A stretch of DNA of 64,000 nucleotides from a virus. Both the position numbers and the translations under genes were made by a program. Below the pieces are notes generated by a model. The model was not told where the DNA came from. It saw nothing but the letters and a program-made list of their open reading frames with translations, and ran no database searches. This document shows positions 8,871 through 18,108 of the stretch, in pieces (within the stretch, counting starts at the first letter, position 1; each line of letters opens with the position of its first letter). Location: positions 1 through 64,000 of the IMG/VR virus record IMGVR_UViG_3300028571_002036, one strand, 5' to 3'.

Positions 8871-9990
8871 TATTCCGATTTTTAGACTTAAGTTTTCCCT
8901 TGGATTCAAATTAAAGTTTCTACGTGGTGCTTGGGATATTTTATCCTCTGATAGACCCCTGGGAGAATCAAAATATGTTAAAGAATTTGAAACCAAGTTT
9001 TCCTCCCTGGTAGGAAGCAAATATGCTATTGCATGCAGCAACGGAACAACTGCTATTGAACTTGCTCTCAAAGCAATCGATGTTAATGGAAAAAAAGTGC
9101 TATGTCCCTCTAATACCTTTTTTGCAACAACTGTTGCAATAAATAACGCAGGTGCCGAGGTTGTATTAGCGGATTGCGAGAAGGAAACCTTTTCAATTTC
9201 ATACAATCATCTCAAAAAAATCATATCAGAGAATGAAATTGCTGCTGTGGTTATAGTTCATATTGGGGGAATAATATCAAAAGATATTGCAAAGATTGCT
9301 AGTCTTTGCAAGAAACATAATATAACCCTTATCGAAGATGCTGCTCACGCACATGGTTCTCAAACTTTGGGTTACACAGCAGGAACAATTGGAGACATTG
9401 CATGCTTCTCTTTTTTCCCAACAAAGGTAATGACCACCGGAGAAGGGGGAATGTTAACAACAAACAACAAAGACTATTTTGAAAAAATCAAATCTTTAAA
9501 AAACTTCGGAAGAGACAATCAAAACGCAGGCATAATAGTAAATCCTCACGGTAACAATTTCAAAATCCATGAGTTTACTGGATTAATGGGGTCACTCGAA
9601 TGTGATAGAGTATTGGGCAGGATTTTAATAAGAACAAATTTGCTCAAAAGATATGAACAAAACTTGGAAGACACCTCATTTAAAGTAATTATCCAAAAAG
9701 AAGGTAGATGTTCTTACTACAAGTGTATTCTGCTTTCCCCATACAATACCGATGAGCTAAAACAATATTGTAAAGAACACTCAATCTCACTAACTGGAGA
9801 GGTATACAAAATACCTGTACATCATCAACCTCTCTATGCAAACCTCATTGATTCTATACAACTTAAAAACACAAACTATATTGCTAATAAACACATTTGT
9901 CCCCCACTTTATCCAGAACTTACTTTTAAAGAAGTGGATTACATCTGTGATGTTTTGAAAAAATTTGATAATGAAAAACAGAGTCGCTAA
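8860..9990 (+). CDS. DegT/DnrJ/EryC1 family PLP-dependent sugar aminotransferase
   Basis: Start set at 8860, overlapping the acyltransferase end; earlier in-frame codons lie within that gene. The 376-residue protein has the fold-type I motifs: ACSNGTTAIELAL (phosphate cup), IEDAAHAHGS (Asp contacting the PLP ring) and FFPTKVMTTGEGGM, with the Schiff-base Lys near residue 189. These enzymes aminate nucleotide 4-keto sugars. No 4,6-dehydratase is seen in the window, so the keto substrate must come from the host or from outside this segment. Confidence 0.9.
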   Translation: MKFNIPIFRLKFSLGFKLKFLRGAWDILSSDRPLGESKYVKEFETKFSSLVGSKYAIACSNGTTAIELALKAIDVNGKKVLCPSNTFFATTVAINNAGAEVVLADCEKETFSISYNHLKKIISENEIAAVVIVHIGGIISKDIAKIASLCKKHNITLIEDAAHAHGSQTLGYTAGTIGDIACFSFFPTKVMTTGEGGMLTTNNKDYFEKIKSLKNFGRDNQNAGIIVNPHGNNFKIHEFTGLMGSLECDRVLGRILIRTNLLKRYEQNLEDTSFKVIIQKEGRCSYYKCILLSPYNTDELKQYCKEHSISLTGEVYKIPVHHQPLYANLIDSIQLKNTNYIANKHICPPLYPELTFKEVDYICDVLKKFDNEKQSR

Positions 9991-11002
9991 GCTAGTAGAA
10001 ATACAAAGAATAGAAATATTTGAAGAAGAACTTCCTAAACTCCAACCAGGACAAATTCTTGTTGCAATGAAATCGGTGGGTATCTGTGGCTCAGATATGC
10101 ACTACTTCAAAGAGGGGGGATTGGGGTCTTTTAAAACCCCACTGCCAATGTATATGGGGCATGAACCTGCAGGACAGGTAATAGATGCAAATGGTTCCCT
10201 TAAGTTTAAAGAGGGGGACAGAGTAGCTGTTGAACCTGGTATGCCTTGTATTACAAGTTTTTGGTCGTTAAAGGGTAAACATAATCTGTGTGACAAAGGC
10301 ACATTTATGGGTGCAAATGCTCAGGGTGCTTTTGCAGATTATGTTATTGTTGAAGAACTTCAGTTGGTAAAAATACCAGATTCCATGTCTTACGATTTGG
10401 CATCACTAATGGAACCTTTAGGGGTTTGTCTTCACACCGCCAACCTTATTGAACCCAAGTTCATTGAAAGTGCAACTATTTTTGGTGCGGGACCAATAGG
10501 TTTGTCTATGTTTTCAATTTTAAAAAAGATGGGATTAAAAAACATATTTATGGTTGATAAGTTGAAATACCGTGTTGATTTTGCAAAAAAGTTTGGAGCA
10601 ACAGATGCTTTCCTTTTAAGTGATGATTGGATTAAAAAAATTAAAAGTCAAACAGAAAACTTAGGCACAACATTAGCAATTGACACTGGTGGAACTACCG
10701 ATTCTATTGATGGATGTATTAATGTGGCCGCTGTCAATGGTAGAGTTGCTTTGATTGGTATACCCGAAGCAGACTGGGTTAGCTACAATCCTCATCGAAT
10801 GAGAAGTAAAGAATTGACAATTAAAAACGTAAGAAGGTCAAATCAGACTCTTGATGATTGTGTGATAAACTACGGCGAAGACTCTGAGATGGAACAAATA
10901 ATAACCCATAAATATGAATTCGAAAAAATTCAACAAGCCTTCGAGTTGGTTGCACAATATAATGACAAGGTCATAAAATGCATTATAACAAATAATAGAT
11001 GA
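9971..11002 (+). CDS. Zinc-dependent medium-chain alcohol/polyol dehydrogenase
   Basis: Start at 9971 inside the end of the aminotransferase gene. 343 residues with MDR features: GICGSDMHYFKEGG (catalytic zinc Cys), GHEPAGQV (zinc His and Glu), and the Rossmann loop GAGPIGLSMFSILKKMG. The four-Cys structural zinc cluster is mostly absent (only PCITSF and LCDKG remain), as in sorbitol dehydrogenase. The closest relatives by motif are sorbitol/threonine dehydrogenases. In this context it probably oxidises or reduces a sugar or sugar-alcohol precursor. Confidence 0.8.
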   Translation: MKNRVAKLVEIQRIEIFEEELPKLQPGQILVAMKSVGICGSDMHYFKEGGLGSFKTPLPMYMGHEPAGQVIDANGSLKFKEGDRVAVEPGMPCITSFWSLKGKHNLCDKGTFMGANAQGAFADYVIVEELQLVKIPDSMSYDLASLMEPLGVCLHTANLIEPKFIESATIFGAGPIGLSMFSILKKMGLKNIFMVDKLKYRVDFAKKFGATDAFLLSDDWIKKIKSQTENLGTTLAIDTGGTTDSIDGCINVAAVNGRVALIGIPEADWVSYNPHRMRSKELTIKNVRRSNQTLDDCVINYGEDSEMEQIITHKYEFEKIQQAFELVAQYNDKVIKCIITNNR

Positions 11003-11604
11003 AACTTAATTTAGATTACAAAGATGACCCACGATGGGCAAGAATGGGTGACAATCACAAAAATTTAAGATTACCAAATTTGTTTATTCATATCCTTTAT
11101 GAATATCAAAACCAAATTTCAAATTTAAATGAGATAAAATTTGCTGTTGAAACGGGAACCTTTGAGGGACAAACAACAGAAATTATGGCAGAGCACTTTG
11201 ATAGTGTATTTACGGTAGAAAAATTTGTTACAAAAAATCCATATACCGGTAAAAACAACTGGCATCTCTATCAGACATTAAAAGAAAAATATAAGAATAT
11301 ATCATTTACTGAGGGTGATTCAGAAATTTTTCTCGAAAAACTTTTTGAAGAGTTTCCTGACGATAGATTTTTTATTTTACTTGACGCTCACCACAATGAA
11401 AAGGGGCCACTACAAAGAGAGCTTGAGGTAATTCGTGATTTTAGTAAATGTAAAAACCATGTTATTATTGTTGATGACGGGGCTGATTTGGGTAGAGGAG
11501 ATTTTCCAAGTAAAGAAACCTTTGAAAGAATTATTATGGAAATAAATCCAAAATATAAAACTATAAACACCGGCTTAGGGAATCAAATATATTTAATTTT
11601 TTGA
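10999..11604 (+). CDS. Class I methyltransferase-like protein
   Basis: 201 residues. FAVETGTFEGQTTEIM resembles motif I (E/DxGxxxG), SVFTVEKF is in the place of the acidic strand 2, and FFILLDAHHNEKGPLQREL followed by HVIIVDDGADLG matches macrocin-O-methyltransferase-like or MTase_24 proteins. It overlaps the dehydrogenase by four bases. It could methylate a sugar, but catalytic assignment is not possible here. Confidence 0.6.
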   Translation: MKLNLDYKDDPRWARMGDNHKNLRLPNLFIHILYEYQNQISNLNEIKFAVETGTFEGQTTEIMAEHFDSVFTVEKFVTKNPYTGKNNWHLYQTLKEKYKNISFTEGDSEIFLEKLFEEFPDDRFFILLDAHHNEKGPLQRELEVIRDFSKCKNHVIIVDDGADLGRGDFPSKETFERIIMEINPKYKTINTGLGNQIYLIF

Positions 11605-11606
11605 AA

Positions 11607-12542
11607 ATGAAAAAATACATTATTACAACTACAATCAACAGTCCCACGGAGGCAACAATTAAATTTTGTGAAATTGCGGATAAAAAAGATTTTACATTTG
11701 TGATTATTGGAGACACAAAAACTCCGCATGACGAATACAGATTACTTGAAAAAAAGTATCAGAATGTAATTTATCTTGCGCCTGAAAATCAGGAACTTTT
11801 GTATCCGGAACTTTCAGAAATAATAGGTTGGAAGACAATTCAAAGGAGAAACATTGGATTTGTGTATGCTTATCAACATGGTGCAGATGTTGTTGCTACC
11901 GTAGATGATGACAATATTCCCTACGATATCTGGGGAGATAATATCATGGTAGGTAAAGAGATGATTGTTGACTTGTATGAAAACATTTCATGTCCCTACT
12001 TTGATGCAATATCAACAACCGAACATAACGACTTATGGCATAGAGGATTTCCGATTGAATATCTTCAGGTAAAAAATAACATCGAATATAAAGGTCAAAC
12101 AACAATTACACCTTTAGTTCAAGCTGAGTTTTGGGATGGTGACCCCGACATTGATGCTATTTGTCGATTAAGTAAAAAACCAATTGTGAAATTTAATAAA
12201 TTTGCACCTTTTACTACTAACCAACTAACCCCTTTTAATTCACAAAACACATTCCTCCACAGAAGTGTTTTAAAAAATTATTCAGTTTTTCCTTACACAG
12301 GTAGAATGGATGATATATGGGGTGCATATGTAATGCAACATTACCACCCAAATTCAGTAATCTTTACAAGTGCCTCAGTATACCAAGCAAGAAATCCACA
12401 AGACTTGGTAAAAAACTTAGAGAACGAAGTAATCGGATACAGAAACACTTTAAAATTATTAGAAAACATAAATGATTACGAAACTATTTTACCGGAACAA
12501 ACCGTAAAGTATTTTGAAATCTACCAAAAACATTTTAATTAA
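11607..12542 (+). CDS. Glycosyltransferase, STELLO/DUF288-like
   Basis: Start at ATG 11607, just after the previous stop; a TTG six bases earlier is less likely. 311 residues: IITTTINSPTEATIKF opens a GT-A-like fold, FVIIGDTKTPHDEY is a typical STELLO strand, and ATVDDDNIPY holds an acidic DDD metal motif. RRNIGFVYAYQHGADVVATVDDD is interrupted by no gap and resembles the family core. STELLO homologues occur in plants and in microbial surface-glycan clusters. The 3' end is two bases from the FkbM start. Confidence 0.65.
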   Translation: MKKYIITTTINSPTEATIKFCEIADKKDFTFVIIGDTKTPHDEYRLLEKKYQNVIYLAPENQELLYPELSEIIGWKTIQRRNIGFVYAYQHGADVVATVDDDNIPYDIWGDNIMVGKEMIVDLYENISCPYFDAISTTEHNDLWHRGFPIEYLQVKNNIEYKGQTTITPLVQAEFWDGDPDIDAICRLSKKPIVKFNKFAPFTTNQLTPFNSQNTFLHRSVLKNYSVFPYTGRMDDIWGAYVMQHYHPNSVIFTSASVYQARNPQDLVKNLENEVIGYRNTLKLLENINDYETILPEQTVKYFEIYQKHFN

Positions 12543-12543
12543 A

Positions 12544-13170
12544 ATGAATATTATTTTTGACATTGGGGCCAATAGAGGACGTACAGCAGAGATTTTCCTA
12601 AATCATGCGGAAAAAGTTATTAGTTTTGAACCAAATCCTAGTTTGGTTAATCATCTGAAACATCTTTTTCCTAATTCGAAACTTCACATTGACAATCGTG
12701 CAATTTCTCACGCAAGAGGAACACAAGAATTCAAACTTGCAAATGTGGATACAATTTCTACATTATCAACTGACTGGGTTGAAAACTCAAGATTCACAGG
12801 TGAATATACCTGGGATAACTCAATTATGGTTGAGACATTAACATTGTCCGATGCAATTGCCAAATACGGAATTCCAGATTACATCAAAATTGATACTGAA
12901 GGGTATGAATATGAAATATTAACTAACTTTCATGAGTTTTTACCCAATACCTTATTTGCTTTCGAATGGGCAGAAGAACAAAAAGAAAAAATTGTTAAAA
13001 TCTTGAATCACATAAATGCGTTAGGCTACAAAAATTTTGCGTATACTGAGGGTGACCCAGTATTATTTGATGAGCAAATAAGTTGGTCAGATTTTGATAA
13101 TTTTAAATTGATTGACACTTTAGACTCAAGTAGAAAAGCCTTGTGGGGTATGATTTACTTCAAAAAATAA
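12544..13170 (+). CDS. FkbM family methyltransferase (second copy)
   Basis: Start at 12544 (aaaATGaat). 208 residues. IIFDIGANRGRTAEIFLNHA is a clean FkbM motif I, VISFEPNPSLVNHL is strand 2, and YIKIDTEGYEYEILTNF is the hallmark segment. It is only distantly similar to the FkbM protein at 6091, so the two probably methylate different positions. A 30-base A/T-rich gap separates it from the epimerase gene. Confidence 0.85.
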   Translation: MNIIFDIGANRGRTAEIFLNHAEKVISFEPNPSLVNHLKHLFPNSKLHIDNRAISHARGTQEFKLANVDTISTLSTDWVENSRFTGEYTWDNSIMVETLTLSDAIAKYGIPDYIKIDTEGYEYEILTNFHEFLPNTLFAFEWAEEQKEKIVKILNHINALGYKNFAYTEGDPVLFDEQISWSDFDNFKLIDTLDSSRKALWGMIYFKK

Positions 13171-13200
13171 AAACTTATGATTTTTAAAAAATAGATTAGA

Positions 13201-14292
13201 ATGAAAAAAATAGTTGTTCTTGGCGGTGGTGGTTTTATTGGTGGACACCTTGCACACAAATTAAAAAAAGATGGACATTGGGTCCGCATCTGTGATATCA
13301 AAAGACATGAATATTGGGACAATGAAGATATTTGTCAAGAATTTATTGTTGGTGACCTTCGTAATCCTGAAGTAGTATCTTTAGTTATCGACGACACTAT
13401 TGATGAAGTTTATCAACTTGCCGCTGACATGGGTGGCGCTGGTTACATCTTTACAGGTGATAATGATGCTAATGTAATGCACAATTCTGCGTTAATAAAC
13501 TTGAATGTGGTACATGAATGTGTTAGGAAAAAAGTTGGTAAAGTTTTTTATTCGTCATCAGCGTGTATGTACCCTGAACACAATCAATTAGACCCTAATA
13601 ACCCAAATTGCGAAGAATCGTCAGCTTATCCAGCAAACCCAGACTCCGAATACGGATGGGAAAAACTTTTTTCTGAAAGATTGTTTTTAGCTTTCCACAG
13701 AAACTACGGACTTGATGTAAGAGTCGCTCGTTTTCATAATATCTTCGGACCAATGGGGACATGGATTGGTGGTAAAGAAAAGGCGCCAGCTGCAATGTGT
13801 AGAAAAGTTGCTGAAGGGGAATCAGAAATCGAGGTTTGGGGTGATGGACAACAAACCCGTTCGTTCCTTTATGTTGACGAATGTGTTGAAGCTGTTTTGA
13901 AAATGATGGAATCTGATTTTATAGGTCCTGTCAATATAGGTTCAGAAGAAATGGTAACTATTAACCAATTAGCAGAAATGGCAATTAACATTTCTGAAAA
14001 AGATATTAAAATCAAAAATTTGGGAGGTCAAGATTTTCTTGAAAAATATGGTTTTAGTTGTCCAGTTGGTGTTCGTGGTAGAAACTCAGACAACAAATTG
14101 TTCAGAGAAAAGATTGGTTGGGAAGTTTCACAACCACTAAGAGTTGGAATGGAAAAAACTTACTCTTGGATTCAAGAACAAGTTGAAAAAAAGAACTCAG
14201 AAAAAGTTTTCATTTATGAAAGTCCTGACGGTGGAAATACTGTCTATCGTCGTGAATTTGGTAAACCACATTCTGAAAGAGAAATTGTGTGA
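13201..14292 (+). CDS. GDP-mannose 3,5-epimerase-like SDR protein
   Basis: 363 residues of the extended SDR family. GGGGFIGGHLAHKLKKDGH binds NAD. LAADMGGAGYI, YSSSACMYPE and YGWEK (Tyr151/Lys155) follow, then RFHNIFGPMGTWIGG, EKAPAAMCRK and WGDGQQTRSFLYVDECVEAV. This full series matches plant-type GDP-mannose 3,5-epimerase more closely than GalE or dTDP-glucose dehydratases. Known members convert GDP-D-mannose to GDP-L-galactose/L-gulose. With GT10 and GT11 genes upstream, it implies an L-galactose- or L-fucose-like decoration (inference). Confidence 0.85.
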   Translation: MKKIVVLGGGGFIGGHLAHKLKKDGHWVRICDIKRHEYWDNEDICQEFIVGDLRNPEVVSLVIDDTIDEVYQLAADMGGAGYIFTGDNDANVMHNSALINLNVVHECVRKKVGKVFYSSSACMYPEHNQLDPNNPNCEESSAYPANPDSEYGWEKLFSERLFLAFHRNYGLDVRVARFHNIFGPMGTWIGGKEKAPAAMCRKVAEGESEIEVWGDGQQTRSFLYVDECVEAVLKMMESDFIGPVNIGSEEMVTINQLAEMAINISEKDIKIKNLGGQDFLEKYGFSCPVGVRGRNSDNKLFREKIGWEVSQPLRVGMEKTYSWIQEQVEKKNSEKVFIYESPDGGNTVYRREFGKPHSEREIV

Positions 14293-14729
14293 TTAAACAT
14301 TACATTTCACACCGAGGTAATATAGACGGGAGAATAATGAATGCCGAAAATTCTCCCCAACATATCTCAAATGCTTTATCTCGAGGATATGAAGTGGAAA
14401 TCGATGTGTGGTTCGTCAATGACTCATTTTATTTGGGTCACGACGAACCTCTTTATTTGGTGGATGAAGAGTTTTTAGAGAATGAAAAATTTTGGTGTCA
14501 CGCTAAAAATGGAGAATCGTTTCACAAAATGTTATCTAATTCAAAAATACATTGTTTTTGGCATCAAACTGATGACTACACCCTAACCTCAAAAGGGATA
14601 CCTTGGGTTTTTCCCGGTAAAAAAGTTTACGATAACGCCATTTGGGTTTTACCCGAGAAGACCACCTATAAAAATATTATGTTAAATTGTTTAGGAATTT
14701 GTTCAGATAATATTTTGAGATACAAATGA
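14289..14729 (+). CDS. Glycerophosphodiester phosphodiesterase-like small protein
   Basis: Starts with GTG at 14289, which overlaps the preceding TGA. 146 residues. ISHRGNIDG, ENSPQHISNAL, YEVEIDVWFVND and YLGHDEP follow the GDPD order: first catalytic His-Arg, Glu-Asn, Glu-x-Asp metal ligands, and a second His. It is about half the usual GDPD length and lacks the later TIM-barrel strands. It may be a minimal phosphodiesterase or a repurposed fold. Confidence 0.65.
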   Translation: MIKHYISHRGNIDGRIMNAENSPQHISNALSRGYEVEIDVWFVNDSFYLGHDEPLYLVDEEFLENEKFWCHAKNGESFHKMLSNSKIHCFWHQTDDYTLTSKGIPWVFPGKKVYDNAIWVLPEKTTYKNIMLNCLGICSDNILRYK

Positions 14730-16090
14730 TAAAATTAATTGTTTTTGATTTAGACGGTGTGTTAATTGAGGCAAAACAATTACACTATGAAGCTCTCAAT
14801 GATGCCCTAAATCTACATTCACCAAATTGTGTAATATCTTGGAATGAACACCTATCTAAATATGATGGTTTAAAAACCAAACAGAAACTTGAAATGTTAA
14901 GTAAAGAAAAAGGTTTTGACCGTGATTTACATAATGTTGTTTGGGAAGAAAAACAAAAAATCACGAACGAAAAATTAAAAAATATTTCCCCCCATTCTAA
15001 TTTGATAGACCTACTAAAAAAACTATCAGAAGATGGGTTTAAAATTGCGTGTTGTAGTAATTCAATAAGAAAGACTGTACTCACGGTTTTATCAAAGTTA
15101 GATATTATCGAATACTTCGACCAAATACTATCTAATGAGGATGTTAAAAACAGCAAGCCCCACCCTGAGATTTATTGGAAGGTCATCTCTGAGATGGGTG
15201 TCATTGCAGAGGAGACTTTAATTGTTGAGGACTCTCCTTACGGACTTTTAGCCGCGTCAAGAACACATGCTCCAATACTGAGGGTAAAGTCCCCCAAAGA
15301 GGTTAATATTGATAATCTGTATAGAAAATTAAACGAATTAAATAACAAGTTCAAAATGAAGAAACCCAAATGGACTGACGAGACCCTTAATGTATTAATT
15401 CCCATGGCGGGTGCTGGCTCAAGATTCGAAAAAGCGGGTTATACCTTTCCTAAACCTCTTATTGATGTTGAAGGTGACCCTATGATTAAAGTAGTAACTG
15501 AAAACTTAAACATCAAAGCCAACTACATCTATATTGTTCAAAAATCCCACAGGGAGAAGTATAACTTGGACACATTACTTGGTATGGTTTCTCCTGGGTG
15601 TAAAATCGTTGAAGTTGAAGGAATTACTGAGGGCGCTGCCAGTACCACACTTTTAGCAAAAGAATATATCGATAATGATAACCCATTGGTTATGGCAAAC
15701 TCAGACCAATTTATTGAGTGGGATTCAAACGAGTTTATGTATAAGATGTCAGAGACCGATTGTGATGGGGGTATTGTAACATTTGAATCGACACACCCTA
15801 AATGGTCTTTTGCAAAGGTTAACGAAAGCGGATTAGTCACGGAAGTTGCAGAGAAGAATCCTATTTCAAACATTGCAACAGTGGGGGTGTACTATTGGAA
15901 GAAAGGTTCTGACTATGTTAGGTATGCAGAACAGATGATTGAAAAAAATCTAAGGGTCAATAACGAATTTTATGTATGTCCTGTATTCAATGTTGCTATA
16001 CAGGACAATAAAGAAATTAGAACTTTTGAAATCACAAAAATGTGGGGATTGGGTACTCCTGAGGATTTAAATACCTACCTAAGACGATAA
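14726..16090 (+). CDS. Bifunctional HAD phosphatase - nucleotidyltransferase fusion
   Basis: 454 residues in two parts. Residues 1-190 are a HAD hydrolase of the beta-phosphoglucomutase/GmhB-like type: FDLDGVL with nucleophile Asp8 and Asp10, CCSNSIRKT (motif II), KPHPEIY (motif III Lys) and VEDSPYG (motif IV). Residues 221-454 are a sugar-phosphate nucleotidyltransferase: LIPMAGAGSRF (signature loop), FPKPLI, ANSDQFIEW (Asp for metal) and VGVYYW. Such a fusion could dephosphorylate one sugar phosphate and activate another in one pathway. It is the last gene before the hairpin at 16090. Confidence 0.85.
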   Translation: MIKLIVFDLDGVLIEAKQLHYEALNDALNLHSPNCVISWNEHLSKYDGLKTKQKLEMLSKEKGFDRDLHNVVWEEKQKITNEKLKNISPHSNLIDLLKKLSEDGFKIACCSNSIRKTVLTVLSKLDIIEYFDQILSNEDVKNSKPHPEIYWKVISEMGVIAEETLIVEDSPYGLLAASRTHAPILRVKSPKEVNIDNLYRKLNELNNKFKMKKPKWTDETLNVLIPMAGAGSRFEKAGYTFPKPLIDVEGDPMIKVVTENLNIKANYIYIVQKSHREKYNLDTLLGMVSPGCKIVEVEGITEGAASTTLLAKEYIDNDNPLVMANSDQFIEWDSNEFMYKMSETDCDGGIVTFESTHPKWSFAKVNESGLVTEVAEKNPISNIATVGVYYWKKGSDYVRYAEQMIEKNLRVNNEFYVCPVFNVAIQDNKEIRTFEITKMWGLGTPEDLNTYLRR

Positions 16091-16136
16091 AATGTTTTTT
16101 TTCTATATTTTACCACTATTTTGGTAAAAAAACATT
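16090..16136 (+). terminator. Hairpin between glycan island and next gene
   Basis: TTTTACCA (16108-16115) pairs with TGGTAAAA (16122-16129) around a six-base loop, and outer T-rich and A-rich arms extend the stem towards AATG/CATT. The stem is A/T-rich and abuts the next ATG at 16137. It may be a terminator for the glycan operon, or a structure that hides the following start. Confidence 0.45.
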
Positions 16137-16523
16137 ATGATTACAACTCCTATTAGTGTGGGTGAACTTTTGGACAAATTATCGATTTTGTCAATCAAAA
16201 AAAACCGATTAACAAATCCTGACAAATTGTTTCAGGTTGAAAAAGAATTTTCTTTTCTATATGAATTGTCCACACAATTTTTAACCGTTAAAGATTATTT
16301 TAACTTATATGACGATTTAGTTTTGATTAACTCTAAACTATGGGAAATAGAAGATAAGTTACGAGTTCGTGAAAAAAATAAAAAATTCGATGAGGAATTC
16401 ATCGAGCTTGCCAGGTCGGTCTATTATACTAATGATGAGAGATTCGAACTGAAAAATAAAATTAATCTTCTGTCAAATTCAGAAATACAAGAGCAAAAAA
16501 GTTACGAAGATTACAAAAACTAA
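16137..16523 (+). CDS. DUF6165-like small protein
   Basis: 128 residues. The opening ITTPISVGELLDKLSILSIKKNRL and the predicted all-helical fold with a K/E-rich heptad pattern resemble DUF6165 proteins, often found beside glycosyltransferases; this recognition is by eye and not firm. No catalytic motif is seen. It is the first gene after the hairpin and is followed by PhoH after three bases. Confidence 0.5.
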   Translation: MITTPISVGELLDKLSILSIKKNRLTNPDKLFQVEKEFSFLYELSTQFLTVKDYFNLYDDLVLINSKLWEIEDKLRVREKNKKFDEEFIELARSVYYTNDERFELKNKINLLSNSEIQEQKSYEDYKN

Positions 16524-16526
16524 TAT

Positions 16527-17252
16527 ATGAGAAAAAAACCATCTCCAACACCATCTTACATGGTACAAGAAACCTCTAAAACCAAAAAGGAAATTATCGG
16601 CTCTATTTTAAAGAAAAAAACAAAAGAAAAATTTTTAACTGAAAGTCAAAAAGAATATTATAAAAAATTAAACGAAGCACAGATAACAATTTGTGCGGGT
16701 CCTGCTGGTGTTGGAAAAAGTTACATAGCCATGAAAGCGGCAATTGACTTGTTGGTAGACCCTTTGAGTCCTTATGAAAAAATTATTATTGTTCGACCTG
16801 CAGTTGAGGCGGAAGAAAAACTTGGTTCACTACCAGGTAATGTTGAAGAAAAACTCGACCCATACATTTTCCCAACATACTACCTCCTTAATAAAATTAT
16901 CGGTAAAGATGCAAGAGAAAAATTGAAGGAGCTTGAAGTCATCGAAGTTTTCGCTCTTGCATATATGAGAGGGATGAACATTGATAACTCAATTTTAATT
17001 TTTGAGGAGGCTCAAAACTCCACACCAAATCAAATGAAACTTCTTTTAACAAGAATTGGTTTTAATTCCAAATTCTTTATTTCGGGTGATTTGGAACAAA
17101 CAGACCGATACAAAGACAAAACACATTCAGGTCTCTATGATGCAATTACTCGATTTAAATCGGTTGACTCAATCTTGTGTCATGAGTTTAGTCAATCAGA
17201 TGTTGTTAGAAATTCATTAATAACAAAAATCTTAGAAAAATACGACCAATGA
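16527..17252 (+). CDS. phoH: PhoH-like ATPase
   Basis: 241 residues with a single P-loop NTPase domain: Walker A GPAGVGKS at 58-65, Walker B ILIFEEAQN at 156-164, and a late ISGDLEQTDR that contains the sensor region. IIIVRPAVEAEEKLGSLPG is the PhoH hallmark. PhoH is common in large tailed phages and is thought to couple ATP use to RNA handling, though its role in infection is unsettled. It overlaps the next gene by four bases. Confidence 0.92.
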   Translation: MRKKPSPTPSYMVQETSKTKKEIIGSILKKKTKEKFLTESQKEYYKKLNEAQITICAGPAGVGKSYIAMKAAIDLLVDPLSPYEKIIIVRPAVEAEEKLGSLPGNVEEKLDPYIFPTYYLLNKIIGKDAREKLKELEVIEVFALAYMRGMNIDNSILIFEEAQNSTPNQMKLLLTRIGFNSKFFISGDLEQTDRYKDKTHSGLYDAITRFKSVDSILCHEFSQSDVVRNSLITKILEKYDQ

Positions 17253-17848
17253 AAATTGCAATAGAAATCAACGGTGTTCTAAGAGATACCGTTAAAAAAA
17301 TTGAACAGGTATACGAAAAGTTTTATGTTGAGAATATTCTCAATGAAAAAAGAGATTTTGAGTACGAGATTCTTTCACCAATAACTTCATTGAGATTACA
17401 AGACCATCTAAAGTTCAGAGACAACGACGAACTTTATGATTTTCTTTATACCGAACATTGTATGGAAATCTTCGGACACGCATCGTCAACTGAATACAGT
17501 ACTTTTATCGACTTAAATGATTTCTATGTGGACATGAGGGACAACCACGATATCATACTTATTTCTGATGAAATTGGAAAGTCGAAACCCGCAACATTAT
17601 TTTTCCTTTCCAAGTTTGGTTGCCAGATAGAAAAAATCGTTTTCTATAGCCAATTTACTCTACAAACAGTTTGGAACGAAATAGACCTTTTACTTACGGC
17701 AAATCCCGACTTATTATTAAATCATCCTACAGATAAAAAAATTATCAAGTATAATACAAACTATAACACTAATATAACAGATTTACCGAACATTGATAAT
17801 ATCAAAGAACTTAAAAATTTAATAGAAAATGATACCAATTTGGAATGA
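17249..17848 (+). CDS. HAD-like hydrolase-related protein
   Basis: 199 residues. KIAIEINGVLRDT is in the place of the HAD DxDG nucleophile strand, but the first Asp is Glu and the second is Asn, so phosphatase activity is doubtful. DIILISDEIGKSKPATLFFL resembles motifs II and III, and FGCQIEKIVFYSQ resembles the strand before motif IV. It may be an inactive HAD fold. It overlaps PhoH and the next gene (20 bases). Confidence 0.5.
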   Translation: MKIAIEINGVLRDTVKKIEQVYEKFYVENILNEKRDFEYEILSPITSLRLQDHLKFRDNDELYDFLYTEHCMEIFGHASSTEYSTFIDLNDFYVDMRDNHDIILISDEIGKSKPATLFFLSKFGCQIEKIVFYSQFTLQTVWNEIDLLLTANPDLLLNHPTDKKIIKYNTNYNTNITDLPNIDNIKELKNLIENDTNLE

Positions 17849-18107
17849 AAATTACTATATCGATTTAGAAAGAATCGAAGAATTCATTGATTTAACTAAT
17901 GTTATCAATGAAGAGCTTAGTGGTAACACTAACGAACATAAAATTAATGTTGTCAAGTTTGAAATGGTAAAGATGATGTTAGAGGTCATTATGACTGAAC
18001 ATCCTGAAGGTGATGAAAAACTCGGAATTAAAAATTCAGAATTATCCATACCATTTAGATTAGCGTTTAACTCGTTACTAAATAAAAAAATTATTAACAA
18101 ATATTAA
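17829..18107 (+). CDS. Hypothetical acidic helical protein
   Basis: 92 residues, not recognised. It starts inside the preceding gene (MIPIWNENYYIDLERIEEFIDL) and has an acidic, helix-rich composition with MVKMMLEVIMTEHPEGDEKLG in the middle. It has no signal peptide, Cys cluster or catalytic motif. One base separates it from the next gene, so it is co-transcribed with the 18-20 kb glycosyltransferases. Confidence 0.6.
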   Translation: MIPIWNENYYIDLERIEEFIDLTNVINEELSGNTNEHKINVVKFEMVKMMLEVIMTEHPEGDEKLGIKNSELSIPFRLAFNSLLNKKIINKY

Positions 18108-18108
18108 A

